Below the pieces are notes generated by a model. That model was not told the origin of the DNA. It worked only from the letters and a program-made list of their open reading frames with translations, and did not search any database. Below, piece after piece: positions 42,914 to 50,856 of a stretch of 64,000 bases of DNA. Position 1 is the stretch's first letter, and each line of letters opens with the position of its first letter. The position numbers were made by a program, and so were the translations under genes. This DNA is from Ignavibacterium sp037440165 (GTDB lineage: Bacteria > Bacteroidota > Ignavibacteria > Ignavibacteriales > Ignavibacteriaceae), in the NCBI RefSeq assembly GCF_037440165.1, contig NZ_JBBIUQ010000001.1, positions 1 through 64,000 on the forward strand. The letters run 5' to 3'.

Positions 42914-43834
42914 TTAGTTTAAAGTTCCTAATAAATATAATACTGCCATTCTGACAGCAACTCCATTGGTTACTTGCTGAAGAATAATCTGATAAGGTCC
43001 GTCAGCAACGTCTGATGAAATTTCAACTCCTCGGTTAATCGGTCCGGGATGCAGTATAAGAACATCTTTTTTATTTTTTTCTAACCTTTCAGATGTGATA
43101 CCAAAATATTTGATGTATTCTCTGATAGATGGAAAATATTCACGAGCTTTTCTTTCAAGTTGTATTCTCAGAACATTCAACACATCATTTTCCTGAATTG
43201 CTTCATCGATGTTGTAAATGACTTCAACTCCAAGTTCTTGGATGTATTTAGGAATCATTGTGGATGGTCCACAAACTGAAACTTTAGCACCCATAGTTTT
43301 TAATCCGAAAATATTTGAAAGTGCAACTCTGCTGTGCGCAATATCTCCAACAATACAAACTTTTAATCCTTCCAATCTTCCAAGTTTTTCCCTGATTGAA
43401 TACATATCAAGCAATGCCTGAGTTGGATGTTCGTGAATTCCATCGCCTGCGTTGATAATATTTGCGTCGCAAAGTTTTGTAAGCATAAGCGGAGTTCCGG
43501 CAGCTGCGTGACGGATTACTACCATATCAACTTTCATCGCTTCAATATTTCTTACAGTGTCTTTCAATGATTCACCTTTATTAACGCTGCTTGTTGAAAC
43601 TGCAAAATTTATCGCGTCTGCAGAAAGCCTTTTCTCTGCAAGCTCAAAAGAAATTCTTGTTCTCGTAGAGCTTTCATAGAAAAGATTGACTACAGTTTTT
43701 CCCTGCAGTGTTGGAACTCGTTTAATTGGTCTTTCAAGCACTTCCCGGAATGTTGTAGCTGTATCGAGAATTAGTTGAATATCTTCTTTAGGAACACCTT
43801 GTAAACCAAGTAGATGTCGGCTAGATAATGGCAT
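42914..43834 (-). CDS. pyrB: Aspartate carbamoyltransferase catalytic subunit
   Basis: A 306-residue ATCase catalytic chain that joins carbamoyl phosphate and aspartate. The carbamoyl-phosphate loop SSTRTRISFELAEKRLSAD, the TSSVNKGESLKDTVRNI loop, HPTQALLDMYSIREKLG, IVGDIAHSRVALSN and the C-terminal LHPGPINRGVEI are all intact. Length is normal. There is no regulatory subunit gene pyrI nearby. It lies 11 bases after pyrR and 8 bases before pyrC, so control should be through the PyrR attenuator ahead of pyrR. Confidence 0.98.
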   Translation of the reverse strand: MPLSSRHLLGLQGVPKEDIQLILDTATTFREVLERPIKRVPTLQGKTVVNLFYESSTRTRISFELAEKRLSADAINFAVSTSSVNKGESLKDTVRNIEAMKVDMVVIRHAAAGTPLMLTKLCDANIINAGDGIHEHPTQALLDMYSIREKLGRLEGLKVCIVGDIAHSRVALSNIFGLKTMGAKVSVCGPSTMIPKYIQELGVEVIYNIDEAIQENDVLNVLRIQLERKAREYFPSIREYIKYFGITSERLEKNKKDVLILHPGPINRGVEISSDVADGPYQIILQQVTNGVAVRMAVLYLLGTLN

Positions 43835-43845
43835 AGTTTATCCGA

Positions 43846-44391
43846 TTATTTTTTTTCTGCTTCAACTAAGTAGATGGCATCTTCGCCATCATATTCTTCA
43901 ACTTTAAGTTTAATTTCTTCATTTAGCGAAGTTGGAATATTTTTCCCAACATAATCAGCTCTGATTGGAAGCTCACGATGTCCTCTATCAACCAGAATAC
44001 ATAATTGAATTGAGCTTGGTCTTCCAAAATCCATTAAGGCATTCAAAGCTGAACGAACGGTTCTGCCAGTGTACAAAACATCATCAACAAGTATTACATC
44101 TTTCTCATTTATATCGAAAGTTATATCAGAAACAGAAACCTGTGGCTGTTTTAACCTTGTTCTAAAATCATCACGATATAGTGTAACATCCAGAACTCCG
44201 AATGGAAGTTCACCTCCATCAATGTCTTTAATTTTCTTTTGTAATCTTTTTGCGAGAAATTCTCCTCTTGTTCTCATTCCAATGAGTACAAGATTTTTTG
44301 AGCCCTTGTTCTTTTCAAGAATTTCGTGGGCAATTCTTGTTAGGATTCTGTCCAATCCTTCATTATCGACCAGTTTTGCTTTAATGTTCAT
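43846..44391 (-). CDS. pyrR: PyrR regulator / uracil phosphoribosyltransferase
   Basis: A 181-residue PyrR of normal length. It binds mRNA of pyr operons in response to UMP/UTP and also has uracil phosphoribosyltransferase activity. Motifs are LVLIGMRTRGEFLAKRLQKK, LPFGVLDVTLYRDDF, the PRPP-binding loop VILVDDVLYTGRTVRSALNA, and VDRGHRELPIRADYVGKNIP. The start codon lies two bases after a terminator T-run, and the only plausible ribosome site (GAGGA) is inside the terminator stem. This suggests that both transcription and translation respond to folding of the leader. Confidence 0.96.
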   Translation of the reverse strand: MNIKAKLVDNEGLDRILTRIAHEILEKNKGSKNLVLIGMRTRGEFLAKRLQKKIKDIDGGELPFGVLDVTLYRDDFRTRLKQPQVSVSDITFDINEKDVILVDDVLYTGRTVRSALNALMDFGRPSSIQLCILVDRGHRELPIRADYVGKNIPTSLNEEIKLKVEEYDGEDAIYLVEAEKK

Positions 44392-44393
44392 AT

Positions 44394-44428
44394 AAAAAAA
44401 ATCCTCATCGGAAAAATTTCCTCTGAGG
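44394..44428 (-). terminator. Attenuator terminator in the pyrR leader
   Basis: On the minus strand CCTC-AGA-GGAAA-TT-TTTCC-GAT-GAGG followed by a run of T ending at 44394. Two paired blocks are separated by a symmetric 3/3 internal loop. It lies directly upstream of the pyrR start codon and hides the GAGG ribosome site. Confidence 0.85.
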
Positions 44429-44468
44429 TCCTTCTATTTTTATTAAAATCTGAATTCTCAATTTATTC

Positions 44469-44492
44469 ATCCTTATCCATCTCGCCGGATAG
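44469..44492 (-). promoter_or_regulatory. PyrR-binding (anti-antiterminator) site
   Basis: On the minus strand the segment contains ATCCGGCGAGATGGATAAGG. It fits the PyrR loop consensus UCC-N-G-N-GAG (UCCGGCGAG) within an AUCC/GGAU stem, about 40 bases upstream of the attenuator. In Bacillus, PyrR binding to this type of hairpin promotes terminator formation when UMP is plentiful. Confidence 0.75.
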
Positions 44493-44666
44493 ATTTAAAG
44501 GTTAATTTGTTTAATTTGTTGTAACAAACTTAGTCTAAATCGAAAATAAAGTAAATAGAAGGAATACGAATTCTTAAAATATTTTTTTATACCTTATCTT
44601 TGCACTGTAAATTTTGGTTAATTGATTTGTTAGTCAGTCAATACCAATGAATGTTTAATTTCCATC

Positions 44667-44741
<75 letters not shown>

Positions 44742-44766
44742 CAAAAAATATTTTTTTGGAAGAGTT

Positions 44767-45264
44767 ATGGCACAAAATCATTCTTTTGATATTGTCTCTG
44801 AAATAGATTTACAGGAAGTTGACAATGCTGTTAATCAGGCATTAAAGGAAATTCATCAGAGATATGATCTCAAGGATTCAAACACTACTATTGAATTAAA
44901 TAAAAAAGGTAAGTTACTTACACTAAACACAAAGGACGATTACTCACTTAAACAAAGTATCGATATTCTTCAGACAAAATTTATACGAAGAGGAATATCT
45001 ATTAAAGCACTAAAGATTAACGAACCTGAGCAAGCCGCCGGCGGAAGATTAAAATTAATTATTAATCTTCAATCAGGAATCTCCAAGGACAACGCAAAAA
45101 AGATTGTTAAAATGATCAAAGATTCTAAGTTAAAAGTCAATGCTCAGATTCAGGACGAACAAGTGAGAGTTACCGGACCAAAGATTGACGACCTTCAGGC
45201 AGTCATCAAAATGATCAGAGAAGCTGACTTAGATTTTCCAACTCAGTTTGTCAATATGAAATAA
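44767..45264 (+). CDS. yajQ: YajQ family nucleotide-binding protein
   Basis: A 165-residue YajQ-family protein. It begins NHSFDIVSEIDLQEVDNAVN and continues with EIHQRYDLKDSNTTIELN, then KTKFIRRGI-like segments and IINLQSGISKDNAKKIVKMI. It ends with KDSKLKVNAQIQDEQVRVTG and MIREADLDFPTQFVNMK. The family binds nucleotides, and in Xanthomonas a member binds cyclic di-GMP and affects transcription. Ligand here is unknown. The ATG lies 25 bases after the tRNA-Pro 3' end with no terminator visible, and a GGAAGAG ribosome site stands between. The stop is one base from the convergent DnaE-like stop. Confidence 0.96.
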   Translation: MAQNHSFDIVSEIDLQEVDNAVNQALKEIHQRYDLKDSNTTIELNKKGKLLTLNTKDDYSLKQSIDILQTKFIRRGISIKALKINEPEQAAGGRLKLIINLQSGISKDNAKKIVKMIKDSKLKVNAQIQDEQVRVTGPKIDDLQAVIKMIREADLDFPTQFVNMK

Positions 45265-45265
45265 C

Positions 45266-46933
45266 TCAACCAAGATAAGCAATTCGTAATCGTTCCTGAT
45301 CAATAACTTCTGCTATCCGGAACTCCTCTTCTGAAATCTTTTCAACATCGCCAAAGTAAGTGTTTTCCACCCCATCTTTCAGCATTTCTGACTTTACCAT
45401 TTGAGAAGAAAGTATTGAAAGTTTCTTAACAATCAGATTAGCGTGATCATTCTCATCAATTATACCCTCTGCAACATAAGGTCCCATTGATGAAGTAAGT
45501 TCAGCGTATTGCATATAAACTTTGGGAAAGATTACTGCTTCAAATGTTCCGGTTAAATCTTCCAGTGAAAGAAATTTCATTATCTCACCGCTTCTTGTTT
45601 TAATTCTTTTTGAAGTCATATACCATCCAATCATCTTAACATACTTACCTTTTTTCTGCGGCATTTGAGCAGCTTTCGTTATCGATTTATCATCAATAAA
45701 ATTTTTGTAGAAGTGTAAAGGATGTCTTGTAATCATATAACCAAAAGCTTCATATTCCTGCCTGCAAATTTCTTCAAGAGAAAAATTCTGTTGTGTATCA
45801 ATTTCATTTTCAAGAGCAAAAGATTCGGTAACAAAAAGATCATTATAACTTTCCTGAAGAAGTTTTCTTTTGTTGATGTAGATATCAAGCAATCGTAGTA
45901 AAGCAGGCCGCGTTTTTTTCAAACATCCCATTGCACCGCATTTAATGAGAAGCGATGATTCTTCAAATCCGGTTTTTGTTCTTACAAGAAAATCAGCAAG
46001 AGATTTATATTCACCGTGCCGTTTTCTTTCCTCAACAATTTTATGAATTGTATTGTAAGAAAGATTTTTGATGGCCATAAGACCAATGCGAATTTCTTTT
46101 TCGCTTCCGGTGTATTCATACATACTATGATTTATTGAAGGCAGCTTTACCTTTACTCCACAGCGAACAGCTTCCCACACATATACTGCCGGCGAATAAA
46201 AACCTCCGCCGTTACTTAAAACAGCAGCCAGAAATTCAGCAGGATAATGCGCTTTGAGAAAAGCAACCTGATAAGAAAGTAATGCAAATGATGCGCTGTG
46301 AGCTTTACAAAATGAATAGCCTGCAAATGATTCTATTTGCCTCCATAATTCTTTTGTCTGATAATCATCATAACCTTTTCTTTTACAGCTGATAAAAAAT
46401 TTATCTTTTATTTTTTCCATTGCTGAATGTGAGCGCATTTTACCGCTCATTGCTCTGCGAAGTAAATCAGCTTCTTCAAGACTTAATCCTGCAATCAGAT
46501 GTGCAACTTTTATCACATCTTCCTGATAAATCATAATGCCGTAAGTTTCAGCCAGCAAGTTTTCCATTTCAGCAATAAGATATTTTCTGCGCGAAGGATC
46601 TTTGTGACGGACAATAAATTCCTGCATCATTCCGCTTTCTGCAACGCCGGGACGTATGATAGAACTTGCTGCAGTAAGCAATTCGAAAGTGTGAACATCC
46701 AGTCGTTTCAGAAGTGAACGCATTCCGGGAGATTCAATGTAAAAACATCCAATAGTTTTTCCAGTTCGTATCAAATCATTTGTTGGCTTATCATCAAACA
46801 GCATATCGAAATCATAAATATCAAAGTTAATCCCATCGGTGTTCCGTGGAATGGGCGGATATATTGTCCGGACATTTAATCCAGTCCGCCATTCTTTAGG
46901 TGGTTTATATGTAAATAAGTTTGATTCGTTCAT
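45266..46933 (-). CDS. DnaE-like polymerase III alpha protein lacking PHP and palm regions
   Basis: A 555-residue protein matching only the C-terminal half of bacterial DnaE. It begins with a unique about 35-residue leader. It then joins the family at DLIRTGKTIGCFYIESPGMRSLLKRL and continues through the fingers (SSIIRPGVAESGMMQEFIVR, AETYGIMIYQEDVIKVAH, ADLLRRAMSGKMRS, FAGYSFCKAHSASFALLSYQ), the helix-hairpin-helix part and an OB-like domain. The PHP domain and the three palm aspartates (D401, D403, D555 in E. coli) lie upstream of the joined region in the family and are absent. A stop codon at 46961-46963 closes the frame. A perfect inverted repeat lies directly upstream of the start. A split polymerase, an accessory protein or a decayed DnaE2/ImuC copy are all possible. 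Confidence 0.85.
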   Translation of the reverse strand: MNESNLFTYKPPKEWRTGLNVRTIYPPIPRNTDGINFDIYDFDMLFDDKPTNDLIRTGKTIGCFYIESPGMRSLLKRLDVHTFELLTAASSIIRPGVAESGMMQEFIVRHKDPSRRKYLIAEMENLLAETYGIMIYQEDVIKVAHLIAGLSLEEADLLRRAMSGKMRSHSAMEKIKDKFFISCKRKGYDDYQTKELWRQIESFAGYSFCKAHSASFALLSYQVAFLKAHYPAEFLAAVLSNGGGFYSPAVYVWEAVRCGVKVKLPSINHSMYEYTGSEKEIRIGLMAIKNLSYNTIHKIVEERKRHGEYKSLADFLVRTKTGFEESSLLIKCGAMGCLKKTRPALLRLLDIYINKRKLLQESYNDLFVTESFALENEIDTQQNFSLEEICRQEYEAFGYMITRHPLHFYKNFIDDKSITKAAQMPQKKGKYVKMIGWYMTSKRIKTRSGEIMKFLSLEDLTGTFEAVIFPKVYMQYAELTSSMGPYVAEGIIDENDHANLIVKKLSILSSQMVKSEMLKDGVENTYFGDVEKISEEEFRIAEVIDQERLRIAYLG

Positions 46934-46939
46934 TTTAAA

Positions 46940-46967
46940 TAAATAGTGTTCATCTGCACACTATTTA
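46940..46967. promoter_or_regulatory. Perfect inverted repeat upstream of the DnaE-like gene
   Basis: TAAATAGTGT-N8-ACACTATTTA, a 10-bp perfect dyad beginning 7 bases before the start codon. It could be an operator of a dimeric repressor or a leader hairpin over the ribosome site. No regulator was identified. Confidence 0.6.
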
Positions 46968-47086
46968 ATATTTTTTGAACTAAAAGGCAAGTGATGAGAA
47001 TGTAACTGCGAAAAAAATCTCATTAGAAAAGAATTGATTTTTAAAGAGTTTATTAGCTAATTAACAGTAGAAATTTTTGGTGATTT

Positions 47087-47281
47087 ATGCAAACCGATGA
47101 TGTATTAGAATGGATTTGTCAGTACTGCGGAGTTGAGAATTCTGTATGGGTTGATTTAACGATTGAAGGGAAACAAGATTTTGTAGAGGAGTGCAGAATA
47201 TGCTGCCGCCCAAACAGAATAATTGTTGTTCGAGATTATGACGGCAATGTAATGATTGAAGCCAGACCTATTGACGAATAA
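47087..47281 (+). CDS. CPXCG motif cysteine-rich protein
   Basis: A 64-residue protein of the Cys-rich CPXCG family. The metal-binding cysteines are in WICQYCGVENSVW (C-x2-C) and EECRICCRPNRIIV (C-x2-C-C), followed by an acidic strand to the end. The fold should be a small zinc ribbon. The function is unknown. Length and motif spacing are as expected for the family. A weak GGTGA ribosome site is present. It is convergent with the small membrane protein that follows ftsZ. Confidence 0.9.
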   Translation: MQTDDVLEWICQYCGVENSVWVDLTIEGKQDFVEECRICCRPNRIIVVRDYDGNVMIEARPIDE

Positions 47282-47310
47282 GTATTGGGTCAATAACTCC
47301 GCATTAAAAT

Positions 47311-47526
47311 TTACTTCAAAAACAACAGATAGAAAATACTACCTAATACTAATCCTGTATAGAGAATAGAAAGATAAATAATGAGCTTTTGCTTTTTAAG
47401 GACTAATTCATGCAATTGCTGATTATGCTTTTCCGAATTCTCCTTGCTAAGCTGAAATAATACTTCGTCTGATGAGAGAGCATTTCCATCGGGTAAGTTT
47501 TTAATCTTATTCTGATGCTCTCTCAT
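47311..47526 (-). CDS. Small single-helix membrane protein downstream of ftsZ
   Basis: A 71-residue protein with a polar, mostly helical N-terminal part (about 1-45: DEVLFQLSKENSEKHNQQLH, ELVLKKQKLI) and one C-terminal transmembrane helix (LSILYTGLVLGSIFYLLFL). The layout suggests a tail-anchored inner-membrane protein. I do not recognise a family. It starts 7 bases after the ftsZ stop, so it is probably the last gene of the dcw operon and could play a part in division. That role rests on position only. Confidence 0.65.
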   Translation of the reverse strand: MREHQNKIKNLPDGNALSSDEVLFQLSKENSEKHNQQLHELVLKKQKLIIYLSILYTGLVLGSIFYLLFLK

Positions 47527-47533
47527 CTATTGA

Positions 47534-48817
47534 TTAATCCATAATCATTCTCAGGAAAGAAGAACTGTCATCATCATCAGAATCATCTTTTCTTTCAGCT
47601 TTTTGTTTTGACCAGGAATATCTTGAAGCATCAATAGAAAATCCGCTTGGTGTTTCTTTTACTTCATCTTCTTCATCATCCAACTGTGCTTTGGGTGAAT
47701 TGACACGCAGTATAGTTGGAGTGTCTAAATCATCTTTGTCAATATTTTCAGTATCGAAGATTGAAGGCATGAATCCGCTTCTGAAATTTCCTCCAAGTCC
47801 GTCTTTCTTTTTTGTATTCGCACTTGAAGCTTTTGCAGCAGTAAATGATTTAGCAGAATTAAATCCAGTTGCAATAACTGTGTATGAAATGTAATCATTC
47901 ATTTCTTCTTTCTTTACAACACCAAAAATTACATTAGCTTCTTCACCGGCTGCTTCAAAGATAACATTGTTGCCTTCGTTAATTTCCTGCATAGTCATAT
48001 TGCTCGAACCGGTAACATTAACTAGAACACTTTTTGCACCTTTGATGCTAACACCTTCGAGAAGCGGACTTGAGATTGCTTTCTGTGCAGCTTCGATAGC
48101 ACGATTTTCGCCGCTATCAATACCGCAGCCCATTAAAGCTTCACCGCTTTGATTCATCACTGCACGTACATCAGCAAAGTCAACATTAATCAAACCTTCA
48201 ATAGTAATTATATCTGCAATGCCTCTGGTTGCTTCATAAAGAACTTCATTAGGTTTATCAAAAGCTGCAAATGCATTGGTATTTTTATCTAGTATAGTAA
48301 GAAGTCTTTCATTTGGAATAACAATTAATGAATCAACATGCTGTCTTAATTCCTGAATTCCTTTCTCAGCATTCATCATTCTGAGTTTTCCTTCCCAGCG
48401 GAAAGGTTTTGTAACAATTCCGACAACGAGCGCGCCAATGCTTTTTGCAATTGAAGCGATTACCGGTGCTCCTCCAGTTCCCGTTCCGCCACCCATTCCT
48501 GCAGTAATGAAAACCATATCACTACCATTAAGTACATCAGCAATTAATTCGCGATCTTCTTCCACAGCCTTTCTTCCAATATTAGGATCTGCTCCTGCAC
48601 CAAGTCCGCGAGTTATTGTAGTTCCGCACTGAACTTTGTGAGTAGCACTGCTGCTGGCCAAAACCTGAGCGTCGGTATTTACCGCAATGTACTCTACGCC
48701 TGTTAAACCTCTTGCAATCATACTTTCAATTGCATTACAACCGCCACCGCCAACACCGACAACTTTCAGTACAGCAGACATCGGTTTTTCTCTATCGATA
48801 GTTGCAAAGCGCGCCAT
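47534..48817 (-). CDS. ftsZ: Cell division GTPase FtsZ
   Basis: A 427-residue tubulin-like GTPase that forms the division ring. It has VVGVGGGGCNAIESMI, the tubulin signature TAGMGGGTGTGGAPVIASI, VVGIVTKPF, and the T7 loop region GLINVDFADVRAVM. A long acidic linker (about 345-415, with runs of Asp/Glu) leads to the C-terminal peptide SSFLRMIMD, which normally docks FtsA. A very strong GGAGGG ribosome site precedes the ATG in the 21-base gap after ftsA. That is the only gap in an otherwise overlapping series and fits the high FtsZ demand. Confidence 0.99.
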   Translation of the reverse strand: MARFATIDREKPMSAVLKVVGVGGGGCNAIESMIARGLTGVEYIAVNTDAQVLASSSATHKVQCGTTITRGLGAGADPNIGRKAVEEDRELIADVLNGSDMVFITAGMGGGTGTGGAPVIASIAKSIGALVVGIVTKPFRWEGKLRMMNAEKGIQELRQHVDSLIVIPNERLLTILDKNTNAFAAFDKPNEVLYEATRGIADIITIEGLINVDFADVRAVMNQSGEALMGCGIDSGENRAIEAAQKAISSPLLEGVSIKGAKSVLVNVTGSSNMTMQEINEGNNVIFEAAGEEANVIFGVVKKEEMNDYISYTVIATGFNSAKSFTAAKASSANTKKKDGLGGNFRSGFMPSIFDTENIDKDDLDTPTILRVNSPKAQLDDEEDEVKETPSGFSIDASRYSWSKQKAERKDDSDDDDSSSFLRMIMD

Positions 48818-48838
48818 AAGGCCCTCCTACTATATGTT

Positions 48839-50089
48839 TTATAATTCGTTAAAAAATTCCTGTACTTTTTTAAATAGCTGTCTGAATTTGTTATCAGACT
48901 TCTTTAAATTCTTTTTTATAAGTATCTGATACTCACTTGATTTACCGCCGGGGATTCCTCTGATTAGTCCTGCAACAGTTGCGAATTCCGGACTTTCAAT
49001 TTCATTCGATAATCCTTCACCTAAATCCTGAGGAACTCCAATTCTTGTGGGTAAACCGAAAACTTCTTCTGCTAATTCTGTACAACCTCTTAATAATGAA
49101 CCACCGCCAGTAAGAACGATTCCTGCTTTAATTTTAGATTTAAATCCTGCAGTTCTTATTTCATTATCAACTAAGGTAAATAGTTCACGCATTCTTAGAG
49201 AAATAATCTGAGTTAATAAACTAATCGGAATTTTTGTATTGCCTCTTGCACCAACTCCACGAATCAGAATGTCTTCATCTTTTATAATTGCTGCTTCAGT
49301 TGCGTAGCCGTATTCTCTTTTAAGTCTTTCAGCTTCTTCGGTTATAACACCAAGAGATTCTCTTATATCGTTAGTAACCTGATTTCCTGCAACTCCAATT
49401 ACTCGTGTATGTTTTATAGACTTCTTGTGATATATTGCTATATCAGTTGTACCACCACCAATATCAAGTAAAGCAACACCAAGATCTTTCTCATTTTCAT
49501 CAAGCACTGATGCACTTGATGCGATTGGCTGAAGTATATAATCCTGTACCTGATAACCAGCTCTTTCTACCGATTTTTTAATATTCTCGATTGCAGCAAT
49601 TGATGCAAGAACAACATGACTGCTTGCTTCAAGTCGTGAACCTGACATTCCGATTGGATTTTCAATTCCGCTCTGATGATCAACTGAAAATTCCTCAGGA
49701 ATGATATGAAGAATTTGTCTGTCACTGGGAATTCTTATTGTTCTCACATCTGCTTCAAGCCGATCAAGATCTTCTTTTGTAATTTCTTTTTCTTCTCTGT
49801 TAATTGTTACATAATTTCTGTGTCGTATACTTGTTATGTGTTCCCCAGCTACGCCAACATTGATTGTTTTAATTTCTAATCCTGCTCTGTTGGATGCCTG
49901 AGACATTGCAGCTTTGATTGCCTCTGCAGTTTTACTGATGTTTGCAACCAATCCTTTGTGCAATCCTTCAGAAGGTGCAACACCAAATCCAAGAATATCA
50001 ATTTTATTCTTTTCAGGAATTTTTTCTGCTATTACTGCACAGACTTTTGTTGTTCCTAAATCTAATCCTGCTATAATTTCTTTTTTCAT
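48839..50089 (-). CDS. ftsA: Cell division protein FtsA
   Basis: A 416-residue actin-like ATPase that tethers FtsZ to the membrane. It starts with phosphate-1 motif IIAGLDLGTTKVCAVIAE and includes the 1C subdomain (VGVAGEHITSIRHRNYV). The phosphate-2 region LLDIGGGTTDIAIYHKKSI and the adenosine motif AGIVLTGGGSLLRGCTELAE follow. The C-terminus LRKS-like basic stretch FRQLFKKVQEFFNEL is the expected membrane-binding amphipathic helix. Its ATG overlaps the ftsQ stop by one base. Confidence 0.98.
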   Translation of the reverse strand: MKKEIIAGLDLGTTKVCAVIAEKIPEKNKIDILGFGVAPSEGLHKGLVANISKTAEAIKAAMSQASNRAGLEIKTINVGVAGEHITSIRHRNYVTINREEKEITKEDLDRLEADVRTIRIPSDRQILHIIPEEFSVDHQSGIENPIGMSGSRLEASSHVVLASIAAIENIKKSVERAGYQVQDYILQPIASSASVLDENEKDLGVALLDIGGGTTDIAIYHKKSIKHTRVIGVAGNQVTNDIRESLGVITEEAERLKREYGYATEAAIIKDEDILIRGVGARGNTKIPISLLTQIISLRMRELFTLVDNEIRTAGFKSKIKAGIVLTGGGSLLRGCTELAEEVFGLPTRIGVPQDLGEGLSNEIESPEFATVAGLIRGIPGGKSSEYQILIKKNLKKSDNKFRQLFKKVQEFFNEL

Positions 50090-50856
50090 TATATTAAACC
50101 TGAACCTGTTTTTTTACCAATGAATGCTTCATTCGAAAATCTAAGATCAATGTATGAAGTATTTTCACCTGCTAATTCTAAAGATTTCGTTTTATCCCAC
50201 ATTATACTCAGATAAATCATTTTTTTTATTTCATTTCCTCTTCCGAAAATCACCGGATAATTCATTCCGCTGAATGTCAAGACTACATCTCCTCCATATT
50301 TCATATTAATTTCTGCTAGTCTTTTTGAAACATCCTGATCGGTTATTCTTGCCGCATCAATAATTTTGAAAGCCTGCACAATGTCGCTGCTTTTGTTTGC
50401 TACTCCGGGAATTATTCTATCAGGAATTTTAGCATTACTGATTAATGGAATATCGTTGTAACTGGTAAATTCAAGTATTTTAACAAATTCAAAATCTGCT
50501 GTAATGAAATAAGGTTCACCACTATGAACTATAACCGCATAAATTTCTTTTTCTTTGATATTGATATCTACATTACCTCTGCCATCAGATTTGACTTCTG
50601 CTTTAAATACATAAGGATGTTTTTCAATTCTGTTTTTAATTCCGTTTAGGGATAAATCAGAATATTCATCAGACTGATTTAAGTTGGCAAATCTGAGATA
50701 ATGTTCTTTTGTAAGAAGCGAATTTCCGTGTAATGTAATCATTTTAATTTCTTCTTTCCCTTTTTTGGTGTACAAAAAAAGAGCTAAGTAAAGAATAATT
50801 ATAATTATCAAAGAAAAAACAGAAAGACCCGCAAAATTTCCAAACTCAGTTTTCAT
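50089..50856 (-). CDS. ftsQ: Cell division protein FtsQ
   Basis: A 255-residue bitopic membrane protein. One transmembrane helix near the N-terminus (SVFSLIIIIILYLALFLY) is followed by a POTRA domain (about 38-105: MITLHGNSLLTKEHYLRFAN, NRIEKHPYVFKAEVKSD, VDINIKEKEIYAVI) and a beta domain. FtsQ connects early and late divisome proteins outside the cytoplasm. Sequence identity to model FtsQ is low, but topology, size and place between murC and ftsA identify it. Its ATG overlaps the murC stop by 4 bases. Confidence 0.92.
   Translation of the reverse strand: MKTEFGNFAGLSVFSLIIIIILYLALFLYTKKGKEEIKMITLHGNSLLTKEHYLRFANLNQSDEYSDLSLNGIKNRIEKHPYVFKAEVKSDGRGNVDINIKEKEIYAVIVHSGEPYFITADFEFVKILEFTSYNDIPLISNAKIPDRIIPGVANKSSDIVQAFKIIDAARITDQDVSKRLAEINMKYGGDVVLTFSGMNYPVIFGRGNEIKKMIYLSIMWDKTKSLELAGENTSYIDLRFSNEAFIGKKTGSGLI

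Noticed and set aside
44595..44602. TATCTTTG as a Bacteroidota-type -7 box (TAnnTTTG) for tRNA-Pro
   Set aside because: No matching -33 TTTG element; the better promoters in this window (groES, mraZ) have TTGACA -35 boxes instead.
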